A stretch of DNA of 55,398 nucleotides, from assembly GCF_001752365.1 (NCBI RefSeq), contig NZ_MEIY01000001.1, positions 2,792,098-2,847,495 on the forward strand, written 5' to 3'. Origin of the DNA: Marinobacter sp. X15-166B. Lineage in GTDB: Bacteria; Pseudomonadota; Gammaproteobacteria; Pseudomonadales; Oleiphilaceae. Position 1 is the stretch's first letter. Each line of letters begins with the position of its first letter. Under the pieces are notes generated by a model. That model saw only the letters and a program-made list of their open reading frames with translations, had not been told where the DNA came from and ran no database searches. This document shows, one piece after another, positions 8,671 to 17,832 of this stretch. The position numbers and the translations under genes were made by a program.

Positions 8671-8846
8671 CGGGAGCCTGGCTGCACCCTTGTGAGCCGA
8701 CGCAGATGATCTGCCTGCACACAGTGTCTGGGCATCCGTTTTGCCCGGCCGGGCCTGCGAGAAAAATGTGAATATAAAGAATACACGTCCGCTGCCGATA
8801 GCAAGGGTCTGGAGCTGTACAACCAACTTATTGTGGCAGGGGCAAG

Positions 8847-10532
8847 ATGTTCAAGGCGATCCGAAATCTGACGGTAAAATCGAAGATATTTTCGATCACA
8901 ATTATATTTTCAATAATCATTGCTGCGTTAGGAAGCTTTTCGGTCGGTCAGATGGGTCTGGTGAGTACCGCGTTTACGGACTACAGCGAGTTTGCGGTCG
9001 CGATTGAAAAACAAGCTTCAGATATTGTGTCCGACACCAACTACGTGTCGCGCTTGAACCGGTCCATCATTCTGGGCGGCGACTACAGCAAAGACATGGC
9101 GGCGTTACGCGAGCGAATCAGCGCCATATACGGTCACTATGACCAGCTTGAGCGTATTGCTGGCGCCTGGCCCGACCAGCAGGTCAGGCAGGAGTTAGCG
9201 GGCCTGGTCGCGGCGGCTTACCAGTCGACAAAAATTGCGCTGGACACCAGTTTGCAGGTGATGGCGACTTTGACGGAGCGTTCCGACGACGCCGAACGCC
9301 AGGCCGCGTGGGTGCTTTACGGGCAGGAGGTGACACCGCCCACCCAGGCGTCCCGCCGGCATTTCCGTGCGCTGTTGGACTATATCAACGAACAGGGCAG
9401 CACCATTTACGGCCGTTCAACGGATGCGGTGGCAAGCGCCAATACGGTCATTGTCGTTGCCGTGTTGTTGGCCATTGCCACCGGACTGCTTGCAAGTACG
9501 CTGATTGCCCGCAGCGTCATAACCCCATTGCAGCGGCTCACCTATCTGGCGCAGGAGGTGGAGCAACATTCCCGTCTGTATTTACGCAGCGAATTGAAGG
9601 GGAATGACGAGCTGGGCACGGTGGGACGGGCTATTGACGAATTGCTGGCCAGTTTCGAACGCACCATATCGAGCATAAAGGCTGCCGCCGATGAACAAAC
9701 CGAGCTGTCATCCCGGTTGGCGGAAACCAGCATCAACACCAGCGAACGGGTCAGCGAGCAACAGCGGCAGACCGAGACGGTGGCCTCTGCCATGACGGAA
9801 ATGGCGTCAAGCGCCCATGAAATTGCCCGTGGGGCGGCCGATGCGGCATCGGCTGCCGACCGGGCCTCAACCCAGGCCTCCCGGGGGCAAACCATCGTCG
9901 CTCACACCATCGACAACATAGATCTGCTGGCGCAGGACATTCGTCGCAACGCCGAGACCATTGCCACCGTGTCTGCCGACAGTCAGGAAATTGGGCGCGT
10001 CCTCGATGTGATCGGGGGCATTGCGGAACAAACCAATCTGCTGGCACTGAACGCCGCGATTGAAGCCGCCAGGGCAGGCGAGCAAGGTCGCGGATTCGCG
10101 GTCGTTGCCGATGAAGTGCGCAGTCTGGCATCACGCACCAACGAATCGACCCGGGAAATTCAGGACATGATTGAACGGCTGCAATGCGGCGCCGAAAGTG
10201 CCGTCCAGGCCATGACTCAGAGCCAGACGCAAGCCGATCAAACCGTGAGCACGGCCAAAGACGCCGATGCCGCCTTGCTGGACATTACCCAGGCGGTCGG
10301 CCTTATCAACGATATGGCGGCGCAAATAGCTACCGCCGCTGAACAACAGACTGCGGCGAACGAAGAGATCAGTCGCAGCATCAACAACATTACCCGTGCT
10401 TCGCAGGAGACCGCCACGGAGGCGGACAACACACAACAAACCAGCAAAACCCTGGTGGACCTCGCCCAAAACCTGCGCCAGCAGGTGGCGCATTTTTCGT
10501 GTACCGAAGACGTGAACGACGCAGCTCAGTAA
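8847..10532 (+). CDS. methyl-accepting chemotaxis protein
   Basis: Inner-membrane chemoreceptor of 561 aa. Membrane segment 1 lies at about residues 14-35 and segment 2 at about 199-222, enclosing a periplasmic four-helix-bundle sensor of about 160 residues. A HAMP domain follows (about 222-275), then the long signalling coiled coil with the conserved hairpin tip at 393-430 ([18 protein letters not shown]). There is no C-terminal CheR-docking pentapeptide. It would pass ligand signals to CheA/CheW; no other chemotaxis genes are nearby. The sensor ligand cannot be read from sequence. Confidence 0.95.
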   Translation: MFKAIRNLTVKSKIFSITIIFSIIIAALGSFSVGQMGLVSTAFTDYSEFAVAIEKQASDIVSDTNYVSRLNRSIILGGDYSKDMAALRERISAIYGHYDQLERIAGAWPDQQVRQELAGLVAAAYQSTKIALDTSLQVMATLTERSDDAERQAAWVLYGQEVTPPTQASRRHFRALLDYINEQGSTIYGRSTDAVASANTVIVVAVLLAIATGLLASTLIARSVITPLQRLTYLAQEVEQHSRLYLRSELKGNDELGTVGRAIDELLASFERTISSIKAAADEQTELSSRLAETSINTSERVSEQQRQTETVASAMTEMASSAHEIARGAADAASAADRASTQASRGQTIVAHTIDNIDLLAQDIRRNAETIATVSADSQEIGRVLDVIGGIAEQTNLLALNAAIEAARAGEQGRGFAVVADEVRSLASRTNESTREIQDMIERLQCGAESAVQAMTQSQTQADQTVSTAKDADAALLDITQAVGLINDMAAQIATAAEQQTAANEEISRSINNITRASQETATEADNTQQTSKTLVDLAQNLRQQVAHFSCTEDVNDAAQ

Positions 10533-10566
10533 CCCTCCGCAACCGGGGGGGCTGCGCCAGGGTTTT
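10531..10566 (+). terminator. rho-independent terminator after the chemoreceptor
   Basis: AACCCT (10531-10536) pairs with AGGGTT (10559-10564), with an inner CGCA/TGCG pairing, followed by a short T run. It starts in the receptor stop codon. Confidence 0.55.
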
Positions 10567-10617
10567 CCAACCCTTTAATAACGCCCGCAAAAAGGCTAGG
10601 GTAAGCCAAAACTAAAC

Positions 10618-12339
10618 ATGGAGAAGGCTGTGACTGACAACAACAATACCACCACCCTTGAATCCTTGGCGCAGTATCCACAACAACCGCACGGCGGCAC
10701 CCTGGTGAATCGGGTGGCCACCGGGGATGAGCTCAACCGGGCGCTGGACAGGGCAGAAACCCTGCCCAAGATCATGATTGATCTGGAAGCGGCTATCACC
10801 ATTGAAATGATAGCCACCGGTGTTCTGTCTCCCAACGACGGTTTCATGAACGAAGAAGACTACCTGTCCGTATTGGAGAAGGGGCGTTTCGCCAACGGCC
10901 TGATCTGGCCGACGCCGCTCAGTTTTGCGCCCATCGGTGAGGTCAATGAACGGGTGGTGGCGTCCCTGCAAGCGGGCGATGAAGTGGCGTTGGTCGACCA
11001 CGCCCGGGAACCCGTCGCCTTGTTGCATATCAACGACATTTTTGCCTATGACCGGGAGCACCGGGCGGAGAAACTGTTCGGCACCACCGACCGTCACCAT
11101 CCCGGCGTCGACGCGATCTACCGGCGGATGGGCGACAAGGCCCTCGGTGGACAGATTACACTCCTGAAGCGTGTCGACTGGGGCCCGTTCGAGCAGCTCC
11201 GGTTGACCCCGGCGGATACCTGGAAGCAGTTTTACGAAGAAAAGAAATTCAAGACCGTCGCCGGGTTCATTACCGGGGCCAACCCCATGCACCGTGGGCA
11301 CGAACACATGCACCGAAACCTGCTGGAAGAGGTGGACGGGTTGCTCGCTCAACCGCTGGTCGAGATGGCCAAGCGGGAATACACCCGCCATGAATACCGC
11401 ATGCTGGTGTACCGCAGTGTCCTGAATCAGTATTATCCGAAGGAACGCACGGTTCTGGCGCCGTTGCGGGTAACCTATATCTTCGCCGGGCCGAGAGAAA
11501 CCATCTTGCACGCGCTGGTGATGAAGAATTACGGCTGTACGCATGCGATCATTGGCCGCGACCATGCCGGAATTGGTGATTACTACGACAAGTACGCCAG
11601 TCACACCATCTTCGATGAATTCCCGGCGGAAGAGCTGGGCATCGACATACGGCTGTTCCATGAAGTGTTTTATTGCGTACGTTGCAACACCACCGCCTCG
11701 GCCCAGGCCTGCCCCCACGACGAAAGTGTGCAGGTGAAAATCAGCGGTACCGGTATTCGCGAGATGTTGCGTCACGGCATCCTGCCACCCAAGGAAATTG
11801 TCCGTCCCGAGTCCGCCTTCATTGCCATGCAAGGCGTGCAGCCGAAAGGCCGCGACGAACAGGGGAATGCGGTACTGCCGGTTGGCAAGGTGATCAAGAG
11901 CATGTTCCCGTTCTACCTGACCCACACCCGGCTGGGTGGACCCAAACGGGAGGTGCCATTGAATCCGGATACGCTGACCAACGCAGATCTGGAAGCGGTT
12001 ATTCTGGACGTTCGTACCAACGGCGATCTGATCTACAAACAAACCTATGAGGAGTACGCGTCGGCGGCAGACATCAACCGCAACGCCTCGCCGACCTGGG
12101 TCGACCAGGCGAGAGCCGATATGCACGCCCAACAGCAAATGGTGGTGAAGGATCTGGAACTGAAAGCGGAGACGGCTCCGGCTCTGGCATCCGATGAATA
12201 CATGTATCAGGACAAAGCAGAAGCCACCCGGGAATTGGAGGTCGCCAAGCAAATTCTTGAGGAGATACCCCAGGGTTTGAGTGCGGAGGAAACCCGGTAT
12301 CGCGTCTGGAACATTGCCGATTACGACCACTACCGCTAG
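10618..12339 (+). CDS. sat: sulfate adenylyltransferase (ATP sulfurylase) homologue with C-terminal extension
   Basis: 573-aa homologue of single-chain ATP sulfurylase, which makes adenosine 5'-phosphosulfate from ATP and sulfate. The N-terminal PUA-like domain (about 1-190), HxGH nucleotide motif (H225-R-G-H228) and IGRDHAG loop (312-318) are present, as is the Cys cluster C353/C356/C365 seen in bacterial Sat. Two things are odd. The signature QTRNP before the HxGH motif reads TGANP (219-223), so the Gln and Arg that contact sulfate in characterised enzymes are missing. And about 170 residues follow the usual end of a 390-400-aa Sat, without a kinase P-loop. No cysC, cysDN or apr genes are adjacent. 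It may act in sulfate assimilation, in reverse, or on another anion. Confidence 0.85.
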   Translation: MEKAVTDNNNTTTLESLAQYPQQPHGGTLVNRVATGDELNRALDRAETLPKIMIDLEAAITIEMIATGVLSPNDGFMNEEDYLSVLEKGRFANGLIWPTPLSFAPIGEVNERVVASLQAGDEVALVDHAREPVALLHINDIFAYDREHRAEKLFGTTDRHHPGVDAIYRRMGDKALGGQITLLKRVDWGPFEQLRLTPADTWKQFYEEKKFKTVAGFITGANPMHRGHEHMHRNLLEEVDGLLAQPLVEMAKREYTRHEYRMLVYRSVLNQYYPKERTVLAPLRVTYIFAGPRETILHALVMKNYGCTHAIIGRDHAGIGDYYDKYASHTIFDEFPAEELGIDIRLFHEVFYCVRCNTTASAQACPHDESVQVKISGTGIREMLRHGILPPKEIVRPESAFIAMQGVQPKGRDEQGNAVLPVGKVIKSMFPFYLTHTRLGGPKREVPLNPDTLTNADLEAVILDVRTNGDLIYKQTYEEYASAADINRNASPTWVDQARADMHAQQQMVVKDLELKAETAPALASDEYMYQDKAEATRELEVAKQILEEIPQGLSAEETRYRVWNIADYDHYR

Positions 12340-12452
12340 TTGAGCAGATCGCCCGCCTGTACCGGGAGCCCAGGGAAGGGCACACATCAGACCATTGCAG
12401 CCGGTTGCTCTCAGGCAGTTACTGAATGCAGAGGACCGGCGGGAGGGATCCA

Positions 12453-13997
12453 ATGACCACCAGCACCGCCATGCAACCCCCGTATTATCCCATTATCTAT
12501 GTGCGGGGCTTTGCGGCTACCATGTCGGAGATCGACGAGGCCACCGCAGACCCGTACATGGGCTTTAACCGGGGGTCGACCGTATTGCGTCAGGATCATC
12601 AGCGCAACCCGGTTTCGTTCATCTTTGAATCACCGCTGTTGCGGCTCATGAAAGATCACGGCTATACGGATGCATTTCAACGGGGTGATTACCTCGACGC
12701 GCCCGGTGAGGTGCCCGCCAAATCGATCTGGGTGTTCCGTTACTACGAGCGCGCCTCCAATCTGCTCGGCAGCGGCGAACGCGTCACCATGGAGCAGTTT
12801 GCGCTCGATCTGCGGCGATTCATTTTGCGCGTGCGCGACGCCACCTGTGGCGATGACGAGGTCCGCAAACAGTCGTTTAAAGTCAATCTGGTGGCGCACT
12901 CCATGGGCGGACTGATTGGCCGGTGTTACCTGCAGAATATTTGCCGCCACGGCGCGCCCGACGGCTACGACGGCACCGGCCTGGAGCTTGCCGATGGCAG
13001 TGCCAGCCCCCATTACGTGAACAAGTTGTTCACCTATGGGACGCCCCACAATGGCATTGATGTGCTGGGCATCAACGTGCCGGATCTGGGGCCGATCGAT
13101 AAATTTCATATCGCCAATTTTGCCCGTGATCGCATGCGGGAGTATCTGAAACTGAGCACTAAATCGGGGGCGGTGAACACCCTGGACGGCGCCCTGGATC
13201 CCGACTGCTGCTTCAGCTTTATTGGATCGAACTACAAGGATTACGACGCGTTTTTCAAGCTTTCAAAACAGGTGACCGGACCGGCCAGTGACGGTTTGGT
13301 GATGATGGCCAATGCCTACATCGAAGGGTCCCCACGGTCGGTGGCCCATCGCAGCCACTCCGGATATTTCGGCCTGGTAAATTCCGAATCGGGCTACCAG
13401 AATCTGCGGCGCTTTCTGTTTGGCTCACAGCGGGTGACTGCCAGACTGCACGTGCAGCGGCTGGATCTGCCTCCGGGGGTGCAGGAAAAATTCGACAACA
13501 ACGCACAGGTGAGAGGGTCCTACTATTTCGACACCGTCACCCGGGTGCGGGCGGCACCCAATTACGTGCTGCACGAGCGCCGCTATGAGCAGGCATCGGC
13601 GCTGTTGCGCAGCTTTAACGAACTGATCAACGATCAGAAACCTGTGTACCTGTTCACCGGTTATCTGACCGAAAAAGCGCGTCATGCGGCGGATCAGGCT
13701 CTGGTGTTTACCATCGATGTGGGGGTGCGTGCCCCGCTCTTCGAAATCAACCGTAAATTCTGGTTCAACGAGCACATCGAGGGGTTCATGTATCAGGAGC
13801 AGATCACCCTGGCGATCCGTGCCCAGACCATCCGTTATGGGCTGTCGCTGCAGGACGGCATCGGCAATGCCCCCCATAAAGCGGAGATCGCCGAGGCCCA
13901 CGGGCAACGGCGTATCAAACTGCCGATTGGCACCGCCGAGGGCGCCTGTCCGGGATTCCGGGGGGCGCTGGAACTGATTGTAGACCCGTGGCAATGA
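12453..13997 (+). CDS. alpha/beta hydrolase, lipase/PGAP1-like
   Basis: 514-aa predicted lipase-like serine hydrolase. The nucleophile elbow is AHSMGG with Ser150, preceded by a beta strand (FKVNLV) and an oxyanion-side N-terminal segment (YYPIIYVRGFA). A following TYGTPHNG segment is typical of triacylglycerol lipase and PGAP1-type folds. The C-terminal 170 residues form an extra beta-rich region without a clear match. There is no signal peptide, so it is probably cytoplasmic. The start at 12453 is preferred over an in-frame ATG at 12426 because GGGAGGG lies just upstream. The SMR exporter gene follows 47 bp later. Confidence 0.8.
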   Translation: MTTSTAMQPPYYPIIYVRGFAATMSEIDEATADPYMGFNRGSTVLRQDHQRNPVSFIFESPLLRLMKDHGYTDAFQRGDYLDAPGEVPAKSIWVFRYYERASNLLGSGERVTMEQFALDLRRFILRVRDATCGDDEVRKQSFKVNLVAHSMGGLIGRCYLQNICRHGAPDGYDGTGLELADGSASPHYVNKLFTYGTPHNGIDVLGINVPDLGPIDKFHIANFARDRMREYLKLSTKSGAVNTLDGALDPDCCFSFIGSNYKDYDAFFKLSKQVTGPASDGLVMMANAYIEGSPRSVAHRSHSGYFGLVNSESGYQNLRRFLFGSQRVTARLHVQRLDLPPGVQEKFDNNAQVRGSYYFDTVTRVRAAPNYVLHERRYEQASALLRSFNELINDQKPVYLFTGYLTEKARHAADQALVFTIDVGVRAPLFEINRKFWFNEHIEGFMYQEQITLAIRAQTIRYGLSLQDGIGNAPHKAEIAEAHGQRRIKLPIGTAEGACPGFRGALELIVDPWQ

Positions 13998-14044
13998 GGG
14001 CGAGTCCGTCGCCCCGAATCATTCTGGAGGAGAGCACTGACTGT

Positions 14045-14386
14045 ATGACTATAAACTGGCTGTTACTGATAATCGGTGGGCTGTTTGAAACCGGTTTTGC
14101 CGTCAGTTTGGGTAAGGCCCAGCAGGCCTCGGGCAAGCAACTGTTTTTTTGGCTGGCGTCATTTGCGGTGTGCGTGGCGATCAGCATGTATTTCCTGTTT
14201 CTGGCCATGGGTGGCGACAAGCCCATTCCGGTCGGCACCGCCTATGCGGTGTGGGGCGCCATCGGTGCCATTGGCACAGTGGTCGCAGGCGTGGTGTTGT
14301 TCCACGAGCCGGTCACCTTCTGGCGGATGTTTTTCCTCAGCAGTCTGGTGATCTCGGTCGTGGGCTTACAGGTGGTCAGCGCGTAG
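14045..14386 (+). CDS. SMR family small exporter (SugE/Gdx-like)
   Basis: 113-aa protein with four membrane helices, the length and layout of small multidrug resistance proteins that work as dimers. The essential membrane glutamate is E15 in the GGLFE motif. The sequence is nearer the SugE/Gdx branch, whose characterised members export guanidinium, than the EmrE branch, but no riboswitch is visible upstream, so the substrate is open. A GGAGGAG site precedes the start by 12 nt. It is followed 49 bp later by zapE on the same strand. Confidence 0.85.
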   Translation: MTINWLLLIIGGLFETGFAVSLGKAQQASGKQLFFWLASFAVCVAISMYFLFLAMGGDKPIPVGTAYAVWGAIGAIGTVVAGVVLFHEPVTFWRMFFLSSLVISVVGLQVVSA

Positions 14387-14435
14387 ATCCCGGCCGGAAC
14401 ACGCACCGCAACCCACCGTTTCACCAGAGGATGTA

Positions 14436-15566
14436 ATGACTGATCTATCTCCCTATGCCGCGTATCAGCACGCGCTTGCAACCGGATTCAAACCAGATGC
14501 AGCCCAGCGAACCGCTGCCGAATATCTGGACCGCTGTTACCAGCAACTGGACGCGGGTGAACCCCGGATAGCGGGCGTCTACCTGTGGGGGCCGGTCGGG
14601 CGGGGCAAAACCTGGTTGATGGACCGCTTTCATCAGAGTTTGACCGTGCCCGCCAGGCGGATGCACTTTCATCACTTCATGCGCTGGCTGCACCGGCGCC
14701 TGTTTCAGCTCAGCGGCCAGCAGAACCCGCTGGATGTTTTGGCCCGGGAGCTGGCGGCGGAGGTGCGCGTGCTCTGCTTTGACGAGTTGTACATCAATGA
14801 CATCGGCGATGTGGTGCTGCTCAGTGGTGTGTTGCAACCGCTGTTCGAGCATGGTCTGGTGCTGGTCACCACCTCCAACCAGCACCCCGACGAATTGTAC
14901 GCCCAGGGCTTTAACCGCGAACGCCTGTTGCCAACCATCGGAGCGATCAAGGAGTACATGGAGGTGCTGAGTGTGGACGGTGGCCAGGACCACCGTCAGC
15001 ATCCCGGGCAAAAGTTCCAGCGCTATTGGGTCAATCAGCCGGAAGCATTGCACTCGGTTTTTACCGGGCTGCTGGAACAGCTCGGCGAGGAGGAGACTGG
15101 CGCGCCGCTGATCCTTGGTCATCGGGCAATCCGGGTGACCCGCCGCAGTGAGCGTGTGCTCTGGTGCCGCTACGACGACTTGTGCGAACAACCGCTGGCG
15201 GCTGCGGATTTTATCGAACTCTGCGACCAGTTCAGTCACGTGCTGCTGAGTGCGGTGCCCCGGTTGACCGACGCCGGACCACAAAGCCCCATTGCCCGGG
15301 GTACGGAAGACGGCGTGTTCCAGGTGGCCGCAGGCGACCGGCAGCTGCCCAGGCTTTCCCGATTGGATGACGGTGTCCGCCGCTTCATTGCCTTGGTAGA
15401 CGAATGCTACGACCGGGGGGTACCCGTTTACCTGGACGCCGCGGTGCCACTCAACGAACTCTATGAAGAGGGCGCGCTGGCCTTCCCCTTCCGCCGCACC
15501 CTGAGCCGGTTGCAGGAGATGCAACTAGATCGCTTCGCAAAAAACAACCCCCCAAAGCACAATTAA
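14436..15566 (+). CDS. zapE: cell division protein ZapE / AFG1-like ATPase
   Basis: 376-aa AAA-like ATPase. Walker A is GPVGRGKT (52-59) and Walker B is FDE at 115-117 in the segment RVLCFDELYINDIGD, where family members usually have FDEF. The conserved TSN/HPDELYAQGFNRERLLP sensor region follows. ZapE is recruited to the constriction ring late in division and acts on FtsZ; AFG1 is the mitochondrial relative. Length matches the family. The ATG follows AGAGGA. It probably shares a transcript with the SMR gene but functional linkage is not implied. Confidence 0.93.
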   Translation: MTDLSPYAAYQHALATGFKPDAAQRTAAEYLDRCYQQLDAGEPRIAGVYLWGPVGRGKTWLMDRFHQSLTVPARRMHFHHFMRWLHRRLFQLSGQQNPLDVLARELAAEVRVLCFDELYINDIGDVVLLSGVLQPLFEHGLVLVTTSNQHPDELYAQGFNRERLLPTIGAIKEYMEVLSVDGGQDHRQHPGQKFQRYWVNQPEALHSVFTGLLEQLGEEETGAPLILGHRAIRVTRRSERVLWCRYDDLCEQPLAAADFIELCDQFSHVLLSAVPRLTDAGPQSPIARGTEDGVFQVAAGDRQLPRLSRLDDGVRRFIALVDECYDRGVPVYLDAAVPLNELYEEGALAFPFRRTLSRLQEMQLDRFAKNNPPKHN

Positions 15567-15652
15567 TTGTTTGCCTCCGATGGTGCCGTTTACTACCCTT
15601 ATACACCATGGACTTATGTTACCCATAACTCTCACGACGCACACAACAGACC

Positions 15653-15732
15653 CCGCTGAAGCTTCACAGCGGTGACACTAACTATCTGACTGTACGATCA
15701 TTGGCGCTTTAGGCGGCCGAAGTCGGTGATCG
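15653..15732. promoter_or_regulatory. inverted repeats upstream of the amine oxidase operon
   Basis: Two dyads lie in the 190-bp leader before the operon: CCGCTG...CAGCGG (15653-15672) enclosing the 10-bp palindrome TGAAGCTTCA, and CGATCA (15695-15700) paired with TGATCG (15727-15732). They mark a likely regulatory region. No regulator gene is adjacent. Confidence 0.35.
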
Positions 15733-15757
15733 TGCAATTTCCGGGAGATAAAGACCT

Positions 15758-17365
15758 ATGGAACCGACTCAGGGTATAAGCAGACGGGCGCTGCTTTCGT
15801 GGATTGGCAAGACCGCCGGTGCGGTGGCTATGTACCAGGCCATGACCTCGCTTGGCTTTGCGGCCGAATCCAGCTTTGACAGCAATAACTACGAATTGAG
15901 CGGTGCCCCCAAAGGGTCATCCGTATTGATCCTGGGCGGTGGACTGGCGGGCATGACCGCCGCCTACGAACTCCGCAAGGCAGGGTACAAGGTCAAAATT
16001 CTCGAATTCAACCCGAAAGCCGGTGGGCGCTGCTGGACCCTCCGCGGTGGCGACAAATACACCGAGTTGGGCGGCCATACCCAGGAATGTAAGTTTGACG
16101 AAGGTCAGTACCTGAACCCCGGTCCCTGGCGCATTCCCTACCATCACCACGCAGTGTTGCATTACTGCAAGCAGTTTGACGTGAAGCTGGAAGTGTTCAA
16201 CCAGGTCAACCACAACGCTTATTTCCACAGCACCAAAGCCTTCGACGGCAAGCCCAAGCGCTACCGCGAGGTGCAGGCGGATTTCCAGGGCCACATTGCC
16301 GAATTGCTGTCCAAGTGCGTTGACCAGAAAGGTCTGGATCAGGCCATGACCAAACAGGATACCGAGCGTCTGTTGCTGGTGATGCGTGAATGGGGTGCGC
16401 TCAACGGGGACAACGAATACGTCAAAGGCGTCGAGTCCAGCCTCATGCGGGGCTTTGACGTCCAGCCTGGCGGTGGTCTGATGCCAGTCGAGCAGTACTC
16501 CCAGCCAATCGACCGTCAGGAACTGCTCAACTCCTCGCTCTGGAAACACCTGCATTACGGCCAGGCGTTCGAGTACCAGAGCACGCTGTTCCAGCCGGTG
16601 GGTGGTATGGACATGATTGCCAAGGCCTTTGAGAAAGAGGTGGGCAGCCTGATCCGTTACAACAGTAAAGTAACCAAGATCGATCAGGACGACAACGGGG
16701 TGACCGTCAATTACGTCGACAGCCAGAATCCCGGCGAAACCATGACCGAAACTGCCGACTGGTGTGTGTGCACCATTCCGCTGTCGATCCTGGGACAGAT
16801 TCCGTCCACGTTCAGCAATAAAATGACCAGCGCCATCCGCGCGGTGCCTTACGACAGCAGCGTCAAGGTCGGCTTGCAGTTCAAGCGCCGCTTCTGGGAA
16901 GAAGATGAGCATATCTACGGCGGTGTTTCCTACACTGACATGCCCATCGAGCTGATCAGCTATCCGAGCACCGACTACCACTCCTCAGGCAAGGGGGTCT
17001 TGCTGGGTGGTTATCTGTGGGATGAGAACTCCTATGAGTTCACCTCCATGACGCCGGACATGCGGGTCAAGAAAGCACTGGAATACGGCTCCAAGATACA
17101 CCCGCAGTACATGGACGAGTTCGACAACGGCATATCCGTGGCGTGGCACCGGGTACCCTGGGTCAACGGCTGCTATGGCATGTGGACGCCGGAAACCCGT
17201 GAGGCTCACTACAACAACCTGTGTGAAATTGACGGGCGAATTGTGCTGGCGGGTGAGCATGCCTCGTATATCCCCGCCTGGATGGAAGGCGCGATCTTGT
17301 CATCGCTGGACGCCATCAAGCGTCTGCACCAACACGCGCTCGATTCGAGCAAACAAAACGCCTGA
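15758..17365 (+). CDS. Tat-exported flavin amine oxidase/dehydrogenase
   Basis: 535-aa FAD-dependent enzyme of the flavin monoamine oxidase/L-amino-acid oxidase family. A twin-arginine signal peptide opens the protein (SRRALLSWIG at 8-17, hydrophobic to about 36). The Rossmann FAD motif is G60-G-G-L-A-G65 with the acidic strand end ILEFN (81-85) and GGRCW (89-93). The C-terminal FAD segment (GEHASYIPAWMEGAI) is intact. Export in folded form fits a flavoprotein. The next genes encode a cytochrome c and an exported RidA, so the enzyme probably oxidises an amine or amino acid in the periplasm, passes electrons to the cytochrome instead of oxygen, and hands the imine to RidA. Substrate unknown. 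Confidence 0.93.
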   Translation: MEPTQGISRRALLSWIGKTAGAVAMYQAMTSLGFAAESSFDSNNYELSGAPKGSSVLILGGGLAGMTAAYELRKAGYKVKILEFNPKAGGRCWTLRGGDKYTELGGHTQECKFDEGQYLNPGPWRIPYHHHAVLHYCKQFDVKLEVFNQVNHNAYFHSTKAFDGKPKRYREVQADFQGHIAELLSKCVDQKGLDQAMTKQDTERLLLVMREWGALNGDNEYVKGVESSLMRGFDVQPGGGLMPVEQYSQPIDRQELLNSSLWKHLHYGQAFEYQSTLFQPVGGMDMIAKAFEKEVGSLIRYNSKVTKIDQDDNGVTVNYVDSQNPGETMTETADWCVCTIPLSILGQIPSTFSNKMTSAIRAVPYDSSVKVGLQFKRRFWEEDEHIYGGVSYTDMPIELISYPSTDYHSSGKGVLLGGYLWDENSYEFTSMTPDMRVKKALEYGSKIHPQYMDEFDNGISVAWHRVPWVNGCYGMWTPETREAHYNNLCEIDGRIVLAGEHASYIPAWMEGAILSSLDAIKRLHQHALDSSKQNA

Positions 17366-17377
17366 TAGGAGTCCATT

Positions 17378-17779
17378 ATGAAAACATTAACCAGGCTCGC
17401 TCTTGCGCTGGGCGTCAGCTCACTGGTGTCGATGCCGCTCGTGGCCGGCACCCCCACGGTCTCTGAAAGCAGCACCTTTGAGCAGACCTCCGGAGAAGAT
17501 CTGTACAACAGTATCTGCCAGGGTTGTCACATGGAAGGCGGTAAGGGTGCTGATTCCGGTGCGGGCTATTACCCTGCACTGGCCAACAACCCCAAGCTGG
17601 CAGCACCGGGGTACCCCATTTACGTGCTCACCAACGGCCTGGGTGGTATGCCCAGCTTCAAACGCTATCTGTCGGACGAGCAGATCATGGAAGTGGTGAA
17701 CTACGTGCGTACCAATTTTGGCAACGATTACCAGCAGAAGGCGACGCTGGAAGACGTCAAGATGATGACCAACCGCTAA
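17378..17779 (+). CDS. periplasmic c-type cytochrome
   Basis: 133 aa with a Sec signal peptide (about 1-23, cut near LVAG). One haem site, CQGCH at 47-51, and a likely distal ligand Met91 in GGMPSF make it a class I monohaem cytochrome c. It starts 12 bp after the amine oxidase stop with a GGAGT ribosome site. By analogy with the nicotine dehydrogenase NicA2 of Pseudomonas putida, which uses cytochrome CycN, it is the probable electron acceptor of the upstream flavoenzyme; that pairing is inferred from gene order. Confidence 0.95.
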   Translation: MKTLTRLALALGVSSLVSMPLVAGTPTVSESSTFEQTSGEDLYNSICQGCHMEGGKGADSGAGYYPALANNPKLAAPGYPIYVLTNGLGGMPSFKRYLSDEQIMEVVNYVRTNFGNDYQQKATLEDVKMMTNR

Positions 17780-17792
17780 CCCGACCCAAACC

Positions 17793-17814
17793 GCCCCCGG
17801 CCTGGCTCGGGGGC
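17793..17814. terminator. intercistronic hairpin
   Basis: GCCCCCG (17793-17799) pairs with CGGGGGC (17808-17814) across an 8-nt loop. No T run follows, so it more likely tunes or protects the mRNA between cytochrome and RidA genes than ends transcription. Confidence 0.4.
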
Positions 17815-17832
17815 CCTCCGAAGGAGTGATAA

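Noticed and set aside
10612..12453. 613-codon open frame antisense to the ATP sulfurylase gene
   Set aside because: It mirrors the sense codon pattern of a GC-rich gene, has no ribosome site or recognisable domain, and the sense strand encodes a clear conserved enzyme.
15917..16981. 354-codon open frame antisense to the amine oxidase
   Set aside because: Low-complexity His/Val/Gly-rich translation caused by complementary codons; the sense gene has Tat and FAD motifs.
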